Source of the DNA: Clostridium sp. AWRP | GTDB lineage: Bacteria; Bacillota; Clostridia; Clostridiales; Clostridiaceae | Assembly (NCBI RefSeq): GCF_004006395.2 | Contig: NZ_CP029758.2 | Location: forward strand, 3,844,001-3,908,000 | Direction: 5' to 3' | Length of the DNA: 64,000 nt | Part shown: positions 6,886 to 15,662 of the stretch, piece by piece | Position numbering within the stretch: position 1 is the first letter of the stretch | How the letters are laid out: every line of letters begins with the position of its first letter | Notes under the pieces: model-generated | The model's database searches: none | What the model saw: the letters and a program-made list of their open reading frames with translations, nothing else | What the model was told of the DNA's origin: nothing | Position numbers and translations under genes: made by a program

Positions 6886-8148
6886 CTATTTTGCTACATC
6901 ATACTGTTCCATATCTATTTCAGAAAAATGTCTTACATATGGTTTTTTATAAGCCAATTTCCATCCAACTCCACAAATTAGTCCTATTACTACATTTAGA
7001 GCTCCTATTACAAAAACTTGATTGGTCCAATTAAATGAAACAATAACCATGCCTACGCTTCCCATAATCATTGCAAATCCACCTATAAGCGAGGATGCTG
7101 AACCTGTATCGTTCTGCTGCTGCTCAAGCATCAAATTAGTACTTGGCGGACGCATACAGCATGATGCTATAGTAGAAGGCAAGAGAGCTAACGCAAATAC
7201 CCAAGGTTTGCTGTTATCAAATATACAAACTAATATACCGCTGGCTATCATTACAATAAAACAAGCATCAATAATAAATTCACGTTTAAGATGGCCTGCA
7301 AGCTTAAGATAGAGGAATGGACCAAATAACATTCCCACTGCATTTAAAGTAAAATAGTAACTGTATACTTCACTTGTAAGCTTAAAACCATCTTGATATA
7401 TATAAGATGAGGCAGATATAAAGGCCATACATGCTATATTTACTACGGAAAATATAAGTAACATAGAAAAAAATCCTGGATTCTTAAGTACTACGCCTAA
7501 CCTTCCCAATGTCTGCATTACTGTACCTTTATTGTAACTTGTTAAGGTTTCATTTAGCAATATAGATCCTACTAGAGATGCTACTCCTATAAGGGCAAGA
7601 CCTACAAATATTCCTCTCCATGAAGTTACTTTTAAAGTCCATGAACCTAAAACTGGTGCTACAGCTGGAGAAATTACTGTCATAGATTGAACAATAGATA
7701 AAACTGATTCTCGTTTTTTGCCGCTGTAAACATCTTTAACAATAGCTGTAGCCACTGCACTAGCTGCACTTCCTCCAACAGCTTGAATAATTCTAGAAAA
7801 TATTAAAAGGGTCATATTGGCAGAAAATACACACATTATACTTCCTATTAAATAAAATATAAGGCCCATAATAAGTACTGGTTTACGCCCGTATTTATCA
7901 CTTAAAGGGCCAAAAACAAGCATGCCTATGCTAAAAAATACAAAAAACATTATAAGCGTAAGATTAGTAACAGCCTGTGATACGTGGAAATATTCAGACA
8001 TCATAGGTAGAGCTGGAAGATAAAGATCCGTAGATAAAGGCACAAAAGCACTTAATAAAGAGATAAGAATTATAAGACCTTTATTTCCTAGATATTTTTG
8101 TTTTACTTCATCATTTTGAGATAATTTTGACATATCACTTTTTACCAT
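6886..8148 (-). CDS. Bcr/CflA family multidrug efflux MFS transporter
   Basis: The 420-residue protein has about 12 hydrophobic segments. It shows the DHA1 Bcr/CflA pattern: S-T-D-L-Y-L-P-A-L-P after helix 1, G-P-L-S-D-K-Y-G-R-K-P-V (MFS motif A) between helices 2 and 3, and R-I-I-Q-A-V-G-G-S-A in helix 4. Such pumps export antibiotics or small metabolites by proton antiport, and the substrate here is unknown. The gene stands alone, with AAGGAAGG before the ATG and its own promoter-like sequence at 8185-8213. Confidence 0.9.
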   Translation of the reverse strand: MVKSDMSKLSQNDEVKQKYLGNKGLIILISLLSAFVPLSTDLYLPALPMMSEYFHVSQAVTNLTLIMFFVFFSIGMLVFGPLSDKYGRKPVLIMGLIFYLIGSIMCVFSANMTLLIFSRIIQAVGGSAASAVATAIVKDVYSGKKRESVLSIVQSMTVISPAVAPVLGSWTLKVTSWRGIFVGLALIGVASLVGSILLNETLTSYNKGTVMQTLGRLGVVLKNPGFFSMLLIFSVVNIACMAFISASSYIYQDGFKLTSEVYSYYFTLNAVGMLFGPFLYLKLAGHLKREFIIDACFIVMIASGILVCIFDNSKPWVFALALLPSTIASCCMRPPSTNLMLEQQQNDTGSASSLIGGFAMIMGSVGMVIVSFNWTNQVFVIGALNVVIGLICGVGWKLAYKKPYVRHFSEIDMEQYDVAK

Positions 8149-8184
8149 AAATACCTTCCTTTCAGATTTATATATTAGCGTATA

Positions 8185-8213
8185 AAAATAAGCCCTACGG
8201 GCTATTATGTCAA
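8185..8213 (-). promoter_or_regulatory. Promoter-like sequence of the Bcr/CflA gene
   Basis: Minus strand TTGACA and TATTTT lie 17 bases apart. The spacer holds an AGCCCGTAGGGCT hairpin followed by T residues, so the same bases could also form a small terminator. The two readings cannot be separated by eye. Confidence 0.45.
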
Positions 8214-8328
8214 TCTATATATGTCATTTATCATATATAGCAAATCATAACATAATTTATAATATGAAATAATCAATTATAATTTGTGAATTAATTCAGA
8301 TTTCACTATTTTCCAATCATTAAAAATA

Positions 8329-8377
8329 TACAGCCGTGAATAATGTCATGTACTGCTGATACTCATCCACGGCTGCT
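8329..8377 (-). terminator. Probable terminator of map
   Basis: Minus strand CAGCCGTG and CACGGCTG close a stem-loop of about 45 bases, followed by TATATTTTT. It begins about 15 bases after the map stop codon. Confidence 0.5.
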
Positions 8378-8390
8378 TAATTTCTACTTT

Positions 8391-9146
8391 TTAAATGCTG
8401 TCTTGATCAGTTAAAATGATAGGTCCATTTTTAGTTATAGCAAGGGTATGCTCATACTGTGCTGAAAGACTTCCATCCGCAGTACGCGCTGTCCAATTAT
8501 TACTATCTACTACAGTTGAATAAGTACCTATATCTATCATAGGTTCTATAGTAATTACCATACCCTCTCTAAGTTTAAGTCCTCTTCCCGGCTTACCATA
8601 ATGAGGTACACATACATCATCATGCATTACTTTCCCTATGCCATGTCCTGTATAATCTCTTACTACTGAATATCCTAGTGGCTCTGCATAGCTTTGTATT
8701 TCGTGCCCTATGTCGCCTATTCTATTTCCAACAACAGCTTTTTTTATACCTCTGTAAAGACATTCTTTTGTAACCTTCATAAGGTCCTCAGCTTCCTTAG
8801 ATATATTTCCTACTGCATAGGACCATGCAGAATCAGCCAACCATCCATTTAAATTTACAACCATGTCTATAGTTACAATATCTCCTTCTTTTAAAGGTTT
8901 ATTGCTTGGAAATCCATGACAGATCTCATCATTTACTGAAGCACAGGTAGCATACGGAAAACCCATATAACCTTTTTGCTCAGGGGTTGCCCCATTTTCT
9001 TTTAAATATTTCTCCGTAAAAGCATCTATTTCCATAGTAGTTATACCTGGCTTAATCATTTTTCTAATTTCTTTGTGACACGATGCTAGTATTTTCCCTG
9101 CTGCAGCCATATATCCTATTTCTTTTTCAGTTTTTATATCTATCAA
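8391..9146 (-). CDS. map: Methionine aminopeptidase, type I
   Basis: This 251-residue enzyme removes N-terminal methionine from new proteins. The metal ligands are visible in order: D in V-T-I-D-M-V, D in L-A-D-S-A-W, H in G-H-G-I-G, E in T-I-E-P-M and E in Q-Y-E-H-T. The start is a TTG with an AGAGGCGAG site upstream. It stands alone rather than in the usual ribosomal-protein cluster, which suggests a second, dispersed copy. That cannot be confirmed here. Confidence 0.95.
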   Translation of the reverse strand: MIDIKTEKEIGYMAAAGKILASCHKEIRKMIKPGITTMEIDAFTEKYLKENGATPEQKGYMGFPYATCASVNDEICHGFPSNKPLKEGDIVTIDMVVNLNGWLADSAWSYAVGNISKEAEDLMKVTKECLYRGIKKAVVGNRIGDIGHEIQSYAEPLGYSVVRDYTGHGIGKVMHDDVCVPHYGKPGRGLKLREGMVITIEPMIDIGTYSTVVDSNNWTARTADGSLSAQYEHTLAITKNGPIILTDQDSI

Positions 9147-9294
9147 ATTTCTCGCCTCTATCTTAAAATTTATCCATACCTATTTCTATTTTACCATATT
9201 AATCTACAAAAAACCGTTGTCAATTATTAATTATTATATACTACAGTTCACATATTTTCTACAGTTTTATATTATAAACTTTAACAATAATTCA

Positions 9295-9617
9295 CTATAA
9301 ATTTATATCACATCTATTTACCAAGCCAAGTCCTATGCCAGATAGTAACCCTCCATATATACAGCCTAATAGTGGATTTAATGTAACTGCATGAGGATTG
9401 GTTGTAAAAAGTATAAATAAAGGCAGAGCTAAAGAACCATATATGGTCATTAATGTATACTGTTTTCCTATCCACCTGAAGCTATTTGATTAGGTTTTAA
9501 GAACAAATTAAACCCAAGAGCTGTTATTATACATCCTAACATCATTTCAAAATACTGCTTTATATAATAATATGTAGTATTTTTTCTACTAAAAAAATTG
9601 CTCTGGACCACTGCCAA
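9295..9617 (-). pseudogene. YitT/DUF161 family membrane protein remnant
   Basis: From a TTG at 9617 (AAAGGGG upstream) the minus strand encodes a typical YitT start. It ends G-C-I-I-T-A-L-G-F-N-L-F-L-K-P-N, then I-A-S-G-G and a TAG. Shifting frame, it resumes as W-I-G-K-Q-Y-T-L-M-T, later P-L-L-G-C-I-Y-G-G-L-L-S-G-I-G-L-G-L-V, which is a later part of the same family, and stops. The middle (some tens of residues) and the whole C-terminal domain are missing. The gene is therefore broken by an internal deletion and a frameshift. Confidence 0.7.
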
Positions 9618-9674
9618 ATCCCCTTTTTATCAACAATCACATCTTATAATAGGAAAAAACTATTATAACTCTTA

Positions 9675-9705
9675 AAAGCCCTATAGCATAAAACTATAGG
9701 GCTTT
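9675..9705 (-). terminator. Terminator after the zinc-ribbon gene
   Basis: A perfect 12-bp stem (AAAGCCCTATAG / CTATAGGGCTTT) with a 7-base loop on the minus strand, followed by TTAAGAG. It starts 14 bases after the stop codon. Confidence 0.75.
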
Positions 9706-9718
9706 AGTAAACACCGTA

Positions 9719-9883
9719 TTATCTTCTAAATCCTCTGTTGTTCTGTTGTTTTCTTTTTCTTCTACAATCAGGACATCTCTGAGGTTCATTTTCAAAACCT
9801 TTTTCTTTATAAAATTCTTGTTCGCCTTCAGTGAATACGAATTCTTCTCCACAATCTTTGCAAACTATAGTTTTATCTGCCAT
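9719..9883 (-). CDS. Small zinc-ribbon protein (54 aa)
   Basis: Starting at an ATG with a strong AAAGGAGGTATG site, the minus strand encodes 54 residues. There are two CxxC pairs, V-C-K-D-C-G and R-C-P-D-C-R-R-K-R-K, spaced as in the short 'probable zinc-binding' domain proteins common in Clostridia, and a basic, Gln/Asn/Arg-rich tail. The fold suggests nucleic-acid or ribosome association, but no function is established. It is a single gene with its own terminator. Confidence 0.8.
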   Translation of the reverse strand: MADKTIVCKDCGEEFVFTEGEQEFYKEKGFENEPQRCPDCRRKRKQQNNRGFRR

Positions 9884-10046
9884 TTAAACATACCTCCTTT
9901 TCCAAAAATCAAGATCTAAAACGATTCACAAATATATTTCTAAAAGAGATATGTTGTTCATCTAATCAAATCTAAGCATTAGTTATTACTAATACTTATT
10001 CAGTGTATCATACTAGTATTTAATTTGCAATATAATTGACCTCATT

Positions 10047-11804
10047 TTAATAAACTTCATCAATTATATAGCTGCTCCTATCCCTATTTCCTTTGGCCTG
10101 TTTTTTTAAAGTGCTCATATATTCACCAATTTCATCTACATCTTTAAATCTATTGATATTTCCATACATTCCTCCAAATGCAATTGATGTAAGTGGAAAA
10201 ATATCTTTATTACCTTTTCGATCAAAAGATTCTATGTAATTATTTTCTTTATCTTTTTCATTGAAAAAATTAAGTATTTTCAAATCAAATTCCCGGATCA
10301 TCTCTTCACATAATTTATAACATTTAGCAGCAGTATCTTCTATTATGCACACAAAATCATCTCCTCCTAAGTGTCCTATAAAGCTATTATATGGGAAAGA
10401 CTTCTTGATTTTATTTTCTAAAAAAATTGAAGTAAATTTTAATACCTTATCTCCATTTTCAAAACCATAGGTATCATTATATACTTTAAAATTATTTAAA
10501 TCAGCATAAAGAAGTAAAAAATTATTTTTATATCCAATCATATCTTTAAGAGTTTTATTTATAATAGCATTACCTGGTAGTCCAGTCAAAGGATTGAGAT
10601 TTTTTGCATAATTTTTTTCAAATTCCACTGTATATTCAAGTAAGCATTTAACTGTTACAATTCCACAATATTTGCTATTCTTTGTAACTATTACATAATC
10701 ATAAATCTTACTATTTTCTCTTGCCATTGCAGTTTTTGATACTTCACTTATTGAATCATAATAATCTACTATGAGTGGTGAACAATCCATAATTAAAGAT
10801 ATAGGTCTTTTTAAGAACACCGAGATCCCATATTTTGTAGCAAGCATAGAATCAAGGTTATGTTTCATAATTAAACCTGTAGGAAAATTTTCATTTACTA
10901 TACATACTCCTGTAACACCTGATTGTTCAAAAAATTTTTTTATATTTTCACTTTTAGTTGATACCGAAAATGTTTTGTTTTCTCGGGCAATATCTCCAAT
11001 ATAACTTTTCTCAAATTTAGCTTTGTTATCAGGTATTTTATTATAATCAATTATTTTTTCTCTTACATTTTGAGGAATATCTAAAAATGTTCCTGCTGGT
11101 CTTTGAAGGAAATATCCCTGACCAGCACAAACACCTATTTTAATTAAGGCTAAAAGTTCTTCTTTCGTTTCGATTCCTTCTGCAATAAGTCTCATATGAG
11201 TAGCTCTAGCTAAGTTTACAAATGTTTTCATTAATTCCTGCTTAAATGAATCTTTATCTATATCTTTTACAAAAGATATATCAATTTTAATATAATTAGG
11301 TTTTGTTTCCATTAGGGTTTTAAGCCCTGAATAACCTGCCCCTGTGTCATCAATTGCAATTTTATATCCTTGATTAATATAATTTTCAAGAGCACTTTTG
11401 AAACTTTTATAATCTTCTATAGCAGTTTTCTCTGTAATTTCAAAGATAATTGAGTCCGGAGACATATTGTGTTTTTTTAAAAATTCTTTTGTAAATCCAC
11501 TTTTAAATCTCTCATCTCTAAATATTTTAGGATCTACGTTTATAAACAGCAGCTTATTTTTATCAATTGAATTTGCCTTTTCAATGGCTTTTACCCTACA
11601 CAAAAATTCAAGTTCCCATGTTTTATTATACTTTTCCGCAGCTGAAAAAAGTTTATCTGGAAAATATAAAGGTGAACCTTTAGGTCCGCGACTAAGTGCT
11701 TCGTATCCTATAACAAAACCATTTTTTAAAGAAATAATAGGTTGAAAAACTGTACTTATACTCTCTTCCGCTAATATTTTATTAAGTTCATTATCTATAC
11801 TCAT
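10047..11804 (-). CDS. EAL-CBS-GGDEF cyclic-di-GMP signalling protein
   Basis: In this 585-residue protein, residues 1-245 form an EAL phosphodiesterase domain with the usual motifs: Y-E-A-L-S-R-G, E-I-T-E, I-D-D-T-G-A-G-Y-S, K-I-D, A-E-G-I-E-T and Q-G-Y-F-L-Q-R-P. Residues about 270-395 fit a pair of CBS domains, and 405-585 a GGDEF domain. The GGDEF signature reads G-G-D-D-F, so cyclase activity is uncertain, while the EAL site looks intact. No membrane segment is seen, so it is probably cytosolic, with the CBS pair sensing a nucleotide. It is divergent from the TetR gene, sharing the region 11805-12005. Confidence 0.9.
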   Translation of the reverse strand: MSIDNELNKILAEESISTVFQPIISLKNGFVIGYEALSRGPKGSPLYFPDKLFSAAEKYNKTWELEFLCRVKAIEKANSIDKNKLLFINVDPKIFRDERFKSGFTKEFLKKHNMSPDSIIFEITEKTAIEDYKSFKSALENYINQGYKIAIDDTGAGYSGLKTLMETKPNYIKIDISFVKDIDKDSFKQELMKTFVNLARATHMRLIAEGIETKEELLALIKIGVCAGQGYFLQRPAGTFLDIPQNVREKIIDYNKIPDNKAKFEKSYIGDIARENKTFSVSTKSENIKKFFEQSGVTGVCIVNENFPTGLIMKHNLDSMLATKYGISVFLKRPISLIMDCSPLIVDYYDSISEVSKTAMARENSKIYDYVIVTKNSKYCGIVTVKCLLEYTVEFEKNYAKNLNPLTGLPGNAIINKTLKDMIGYKNNFLLLYADLNNFKVYNDTYGFENGDKVLKFTSIFLENKIKKSFPYNSFIGHLGGDDFVCIIEDTAAKCYKLCEEMIREFDLKILNFFNEKDKENNYIESFDRKGNKDIFPLTSIAFGGMYGNINRFKDVDEIGEYMSTLKKQAKGNRDRSSYIIDEVY

Positions 11805-11919
11805 TTACAGCACCCCATTAATTTAACTTTAAAAAAAGTATACATTTTATAAGTTAAATATGAGTTAAACATAAGTTAAATATTCTCTAATTATCAGTTA
11901 AAAAATAACTTGACACCTG

Positions 11920-11965
11920 CAATGTTTAATACAACATTGCCTATATGATCGGCAAAGGTTATAAT
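11920..11965 (+). promoter_or_regulatory. Promoter and palindromic operator of the TetR gene
   Basis: CAATGTT and AACATTG form a perfect 7-bp inverted repeat with a 6-base centre (11920-11939). It overlaps the -35 hexamer TTGCCT (11937), which is 17 bases from a consensus TATAAT (11960). This arrangement is what is expected of an autorepressed TetR gene, and it may also affect the divergent EAL gene. Confidence 0.65.
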
Positions 11966-12005
11966 TACCTTAAATATATCAATTTGATTTGAAAGGAAGA
12001 TAACA

Positions 12006-12623
12006 TTGGATAAAGGAAAATATCATCATGGCAACTTAAAAGAAGAAATGATAAAAAAGGGAATTGAGCTTCTAAACAATAGTGGATATGAAGATTTTTC
12101 TTTAAGAAAAGTAGCTAGAATGTGCAGCGTGAGCCATACCGCACCTTATAAACATTTTAAAAATAAGGATGAACTCATTTCTGCAATCATTATGGAAGTA
12201 TCAAAAAGCTTTGAAAACTCTCTAAGTGAAATTGTAAATAAATATCCTTCCGATCCAAAAAAACAACTTGTTGAACTCGGAAAACAATATGTAAAATTTA
12301 TGATTGAAAATCCAGACTATTTTAAATTTATTTTCTTAAGTGATTTTAGTAAACCTGTAAATATAAGCAAAGATAATAATTCATTCTATGAAGGTGGAGC
12401 CTTTCAGGTATTTAAAAGAAGTGCCATTAATTACCTAAAATCTGTATATAAAAACACTACAGAAGAAAAGGATCTATCTTTAGACATATTAACCATGTGG
12501 AGTGTGGTACACGGTATTTCTGTATTGCTATTAAATAATAGTATAAAATATGATGGAGATTACATTGATTTAGTTGATAAAATGTTGAATGAAAAAATAA
12601 TAAAAATATATGATACTATATAA
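12006..12623 (+). CDS. TetR/AcrR family transcriptional regulator
   Basis: The 205-residue protein starts at a TTG with GAAAGGAAG upstream. Residues 8-60 are a TetR helix-turn-helix (Y-H-H-G-N-L-K... F-S-L-R-K-V-A-R-M-C-S-V-S... A-P-Y-K-H-F-K-N-K-D-E-L). The C-terminal part (about 85-195) resembles the WHG-type ligand domain of this branch. It probably represses its own promoter via the palindrome at 11920-11939. No efflux gene is adjacent on the same strand, so the wider target is unknown. Confidence 0.9.
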   Translation: MDKGKYHHGNLKEEMIKKGIELLNNSGYEDFSLRKVARMCSVSHTAPYKHFKNKDELISAIIMEVSKSFENSLSEIVNKYPSDPKKQLVELGKQYVKFMIENPDYFKFIFLSDFSKPVNISKDNNSFYEGGAFQVFKRSAINYLKSVYKNTTEEKDLSLDILTMWSVVHGISVLLLNNSIKYDGDYIDLVDKMLNEKIIKIYDTI

Positions 12624-12643
12624 ATTGCCCTGTAACTCTTGCA

Positions 12644-12690
12644 AATAAAATAAGGCTATAAGCTAAAATTCTCATAGTCTTACTTATTTA
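12644..12690. terminator. Possible bidirectional terminator between the TetR gene and preA
   Basis: Imperfect inverted repeat AAATAAGGCTAT... / ...ATAGTCTTACTTATTT in the 72-base gap between convergent genes. The stem is interrupted, so the call is tentative. Confidence 0.35.
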
Positions 12691-12695
12691 AATTT

Positions 12696-13922
12696 CTAAG
12701 CTAACTGCTCAACTTTTTTTGCAGCTTTAAATACTTTCCTGCCGCTTACTATATCTCCAGTAGGACATACCTTTGCACATAAATGGCATCCCTCGCATTT
12801 ATCTTCAATAAGCTGTGGTTTCCTAGATTCATAGTTCCATTTTATAGCTTGATGTCCCCCATCAAAACAAGATATATAACATCTTCCACATCCAACACAA
12901 TTGTGATCTCTAAATTCAGGATAAATTATATACTCCCTTTCAAGTTTATCTGCATTTACTACATTTTTAACTGCCAATCCCACTAAGTCTTCTACTTTTT
13001 CAAATTTTTTCTCTTCCATATAATAGGATAATCCACTTATCAAATCTTTTATTATTCTATATCCATATTGCATAACAGCTGTGGTAATTTGAATATTAGA
13101 TGCTCCTAGCAGTAAAAATTCTACTGCATCTTCCCAAGTTTCTATTCCACCTATTCCACTTATAGGGATTCCCTTTAGCTTTTCACTCTTAGCCAAGTCA
13201 CTTATAAATCTAAGAGCTATAGGCTTGATTGCCTTTCCTGAATATCCAGACACAGCTGACTTTCCATTTATTATTGGATAAGGTGAGAACTTATCCAAAT
13301 CAACCCTGGTTATACTTTTTACAGTGTTTATTGCAGCTATTCCATCTGCGCCGCCATATATTGAAGCTTCTGCAGGTATTACCATATTCCCTATATTAGG
13401 AGTCATCTTGGCAAGTACAGGAAGTGAAGTTCCTCTTCTTACAGCTCTGCAGTATTTCTCTACAAGCTCAGGATTTTGACCCACATCTGAGCCCATGGAT
13501 TCTTCCACCATCTGAGGGCATGAAAAGTTACATTCAATTATATCTGCACCTGCTTTTGTAACTAACTCTGCCAGCTTAGTCCACTGCTTCTCATTTTCTC
13601 CCATAATGGATGCAACAATAACTTTATCTTTAAATTCTCTCTTCAATTTACTTATACATTCTAGATTATATTCTAAAGGATGCTCTGATATCTGCTCCAA
13701 ATTTTTAAATCCTATAAAAGGAGTATTCTCTTTGCCTATTGCATCAAATCTAGGAGATACCTCATCTGCAACATAAAAGCCTATAGTCTTAAATACCACA
13801 CCAGCCCAGCCCATATCTAGGGCTTTAGCGCACATTTCAAAGTTATTGCTAATTACGGAAGAAGACAAGAAAAATGGATTTTGGCACTTTACGCCGCAAA
13901 ACTCTATAGAAAGGTCTCTCAT
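12696..13922 (-). CDS. preA: Dihydropyrimidine dehydrogenase subunit PreA
   Basis: The 408-residue protein has a flavin barrel related to dihydroorotate dehydrogenase (residues 1-310). Motifs V-F-K-T-I-G-F, S-I-M-G-E-N-E, E-C-N-F-S-C-P-Q and S-G-I-G-G-I-E-T-W-E-D-A closely follow E. coli PreA. Residues about 335-395 hold two [4Fe-4S] sites (C-V-G-C-G-R-C-Y-I-S-C and C-E-G-C-H-L-C-A-K-V-C-P). It reduces uracil or thymine to the dihydro form, the first step of reductive degradation. It starts one base after the stop of the small PreT-like gene, with its ribosome site inside that gene. Its usual flavin/NAD partner is absent. Confidence 0.93.
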   Translation of the reverse strand: MRDLSIEFCGVKCQNPFFLSSSVISNNFEMCAKALDMGWAGVVFKTIGFYVADEVSPRFDAIGKENTPFIGFKNLEQISEHPLEYNLECISKLKREFKDKVIVASIMGENEKQWTKLAELVTKAGADIIECNFSCPQMVEESMGSDVGQNPELVEKYCRAVRRGTSLPVLAKMTPNIGNMVIPAEASIYGGADGIAAINTVKSITRVDLDKFSPYPIINGKSAVSGYSGKAIKPIALRFISDLAKSEKLKGIPISGIGGIETWEDAVEFLLLGASNIQITTAVMQYGYRIIKDLISGLSYYMEEKKFEKVEDLVGLAVKNVVNADKLEREYIIYPEFRDHNCVGCGRCYISCFDGGHQAIKWNYESRKPQLIEDKCEGCHLCAKVCPTGDIVSGRKVFKAAKKVEQLA

Positions 13923-13923
13923 T

Positions 13924-14253
13924 TTAAATTACCTCCTCAACTTTTAAGCTCTCTTCATGAAGAAATTTGTGTATCATCCTTATTTTTATGGGTCTATCTA
14001 TTTTTCCCCTTATACAATTTCTCTGACAATACATATTATTATTGCATGCAAGACCACATTCACCAGATTTATCTAAGTCATCCATAAACTTATGACAGGC
14101 TCCTTTATAATTCTTAAATCTTAGAGACATTATAATGTCTGCTGCATTTTTTCCTCCCGGGCATGCTTTGCTGCAAGGTGGATCATAACATAAAAGACAT
14201 CTAGAAACTTCTTCTATTATCTGACTAAATCTCATATCATTTTTCTTGTCCAT
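13924..14253 (-). CDS. PreT N-terminal-like Fe-S protein (stand-alone, 109 aa)
   Basis: These 109 residues match only the N-terminal di-cluster domain of PreT and of mammalian dihydropyrimidine dehydrogenase. The cysteines are C-L-L-C-Y-D-P-P-C-S-K-A-C-P-G and C-G-L-A-C...C-Q-R-N-C-I-R-G. The following FAD and NAD(P)H domains of normal PreT (about 410 residues) are missing, and the DNA runs straight into preA with a one-base gap and a GAGGAGG site in the last codons. It is therefore a compact gene with a proper start, stop and coupling, not an obvious truncation. It may carry electrons to PreA from ferredoxin or another flavoprotein. Confidence 0.8.
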   Translation of the reverse strand: MDKKNDMRFSQIIEEVSRCLLCYDPPCSKACPGGKNAADIIMSLRFKNYKGACHKFMDDLDKSGECGLACNNNMYCQRNCIRGKIDRPIKIRMIHKFLHEESLKVEEVI

Positions 14254-14271
14254 ATTAAGTCCTCCTATTAA

Positions 14272-15639
14272 TTATCTCTTTATCTTTCTCTTTAAGAATT
14301 TTCCCCAACCAGGTTTTCCTACAAATTCTCCATCTTTAAATACAACCTTTCCTCTTGATAAAGTCATAACTGGATATCCTTTCAATTTAACTCCTTCCCA
14401 TATGGTATAATCTACATCAGAATGCATATTATCCTTAGAAATTGTAAATTCCTTTTTAGGATCATAGATTACAATATCAGCATCTTTTCCTATTACAATA
14501 CTACCCTTTTGATTATCACACCCAAATATCTTTGCAGGGTTTGCACTACAAACTTCTACTGCTTTATTAAATGAAATTCTTCCTTTATTTGCTTCGCTCA
14601 ACATATATGGATACATATTTTCTATGCCCATACACCCATTGGGTATTTTTGTAAAATTATCTTTTCCCCAATCTTTTTCAGAGCTTTGAAATGGGCAATG
14701 ATCTGTGGCTATAGTAGAAATGTCACCTGTTTTTATACCTTTCCATAGGGCATCTAAACTTTCTTTTCCTTTCATTGGTGGGGAGCATACAAAATTTCTA
14801 CCGTCTTCTCTCTTGTAAACTTCACTTGTAAAATATAAATATTGAGGACAAGTTTCTGCATATATTTCATAACCTTCATCTTTCGCCTTCTTTACTTCTT
14901 CCATACCTTCCTTGTTTGCAAGATGTACTATATAAAGGGGAGCATTTAATGACTTTGCCCAGTGTATTGCCCTCTTATCTGCTTCTGCCTCTACAAATTC
15001 AGGTCTTGACATATAGTGATACCAGGCAGAAGTTCTACCTTCTTTCAGATATTTCTCCGTTCTTATGTCTATTAAATCAGGATTTTCTGCATGTACTGAA
15101 ATAAGTGCTCCTGTTTCTTTGGATTTTTCAAGTACCTGGCAAAGTACTCCGTCATCTGCCATAAGTCCTTCCTTTTTATATACCATATATACTTTAAAGC
15201 TTGGCAGCCCGTAATCTACTGCGGCTTGAAATTCATCTAAAATTTCTGGTCTTAAATCAGATATAACTACGTGAAAAGCGTAATCTACACAAGCTTGTGG
15301 TGCACAGAGTTCATCTCGTTCCCTAGCTGTTTGAATTATGCCGTGCCCTTTCTGCTGAAGTGCAAAATCAAAAACTGTCGTTGTACCTCCACAGGCAGCA
15401 GCTCTCGTTCCTGCCTCATAGCTATCTGCAGATATGGTGCCCCCAAAGGGCATTTCAAGATGTGTATGTGCATCTATTGCCCCTGGTAATACATATTTTC
15501 CTTCCGCATTTATTATCTCTTCTCCACTGACCTCAATTTCTTTTCCTATAGCTGCAATTTTTCCATTCTTTATACCTATGTCTGCTTTATAAGTGTCTTT
15601 AGACGTTATTATAATTCCGTTTTTTATAATCAAATCCAT
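14272..15639 (-). CDS. hydA: Dihydropyrimidinase (hydantoinase family)
   Basis: This 455-residue amidohydrolase opens dihydrouracil to N-carbamoyl-beta-alanine. The binuclear metal site is visible: D-A-H-T-H-L-E near residue 56, the lysine in S-F-K-V-Y-M (about 148, carboxylated in the family), H-A-E-N (about 182), the H of I-V-H-L-A (about 238) and A-T-D-H-C-P-F (about 315). It follows the permease gene by 23 bases and precedes the PreT-like gene by 18, with AGGTGAT before the ATG. Confidence 0.93.
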   Translation of the reverse strand: MDLIIKNGIIITSKDTYKADIGIKNGKIAAIGKEIEVSGEEIINAEGKYVLPGAIDAHTHLEMPFGGTISADSYEAGTRAAACGGTTTVFDFALQQKGHGIIQTARERDELCAPQACVDYAFHVVISDLRPEILDEFQAAVDYGLPSFKVYMVYKKEGLMADDGVLCQVLEKSKETGALISVHAENPDLIDIRTEKYLKEGRTSAWYHYMSRPEFVEAEADKRAIHWAKSLNAPLYIVHLANKEGMEEVKKAKDEGYEIYAETCPQYLYFTSEVYKREDGRNFVCSPPMKGKESLDALWKGIKTGDISTIATDHCPFQSSEKDWGKDNFTKIPNGCMGIENMYPYMLSEANKGRISFNKAVEVCSANPAKIFGCDNQKGSIVIGKDADIVIYDPKKEFTISKDNMHSDVDYTIWEGVKLKGYPVMTLSRGKVVFKDGEFVGKPGWGKFLKRKIKR

Positions 15640-15662
15640 AATTTATCACCTCATAAAATAAT

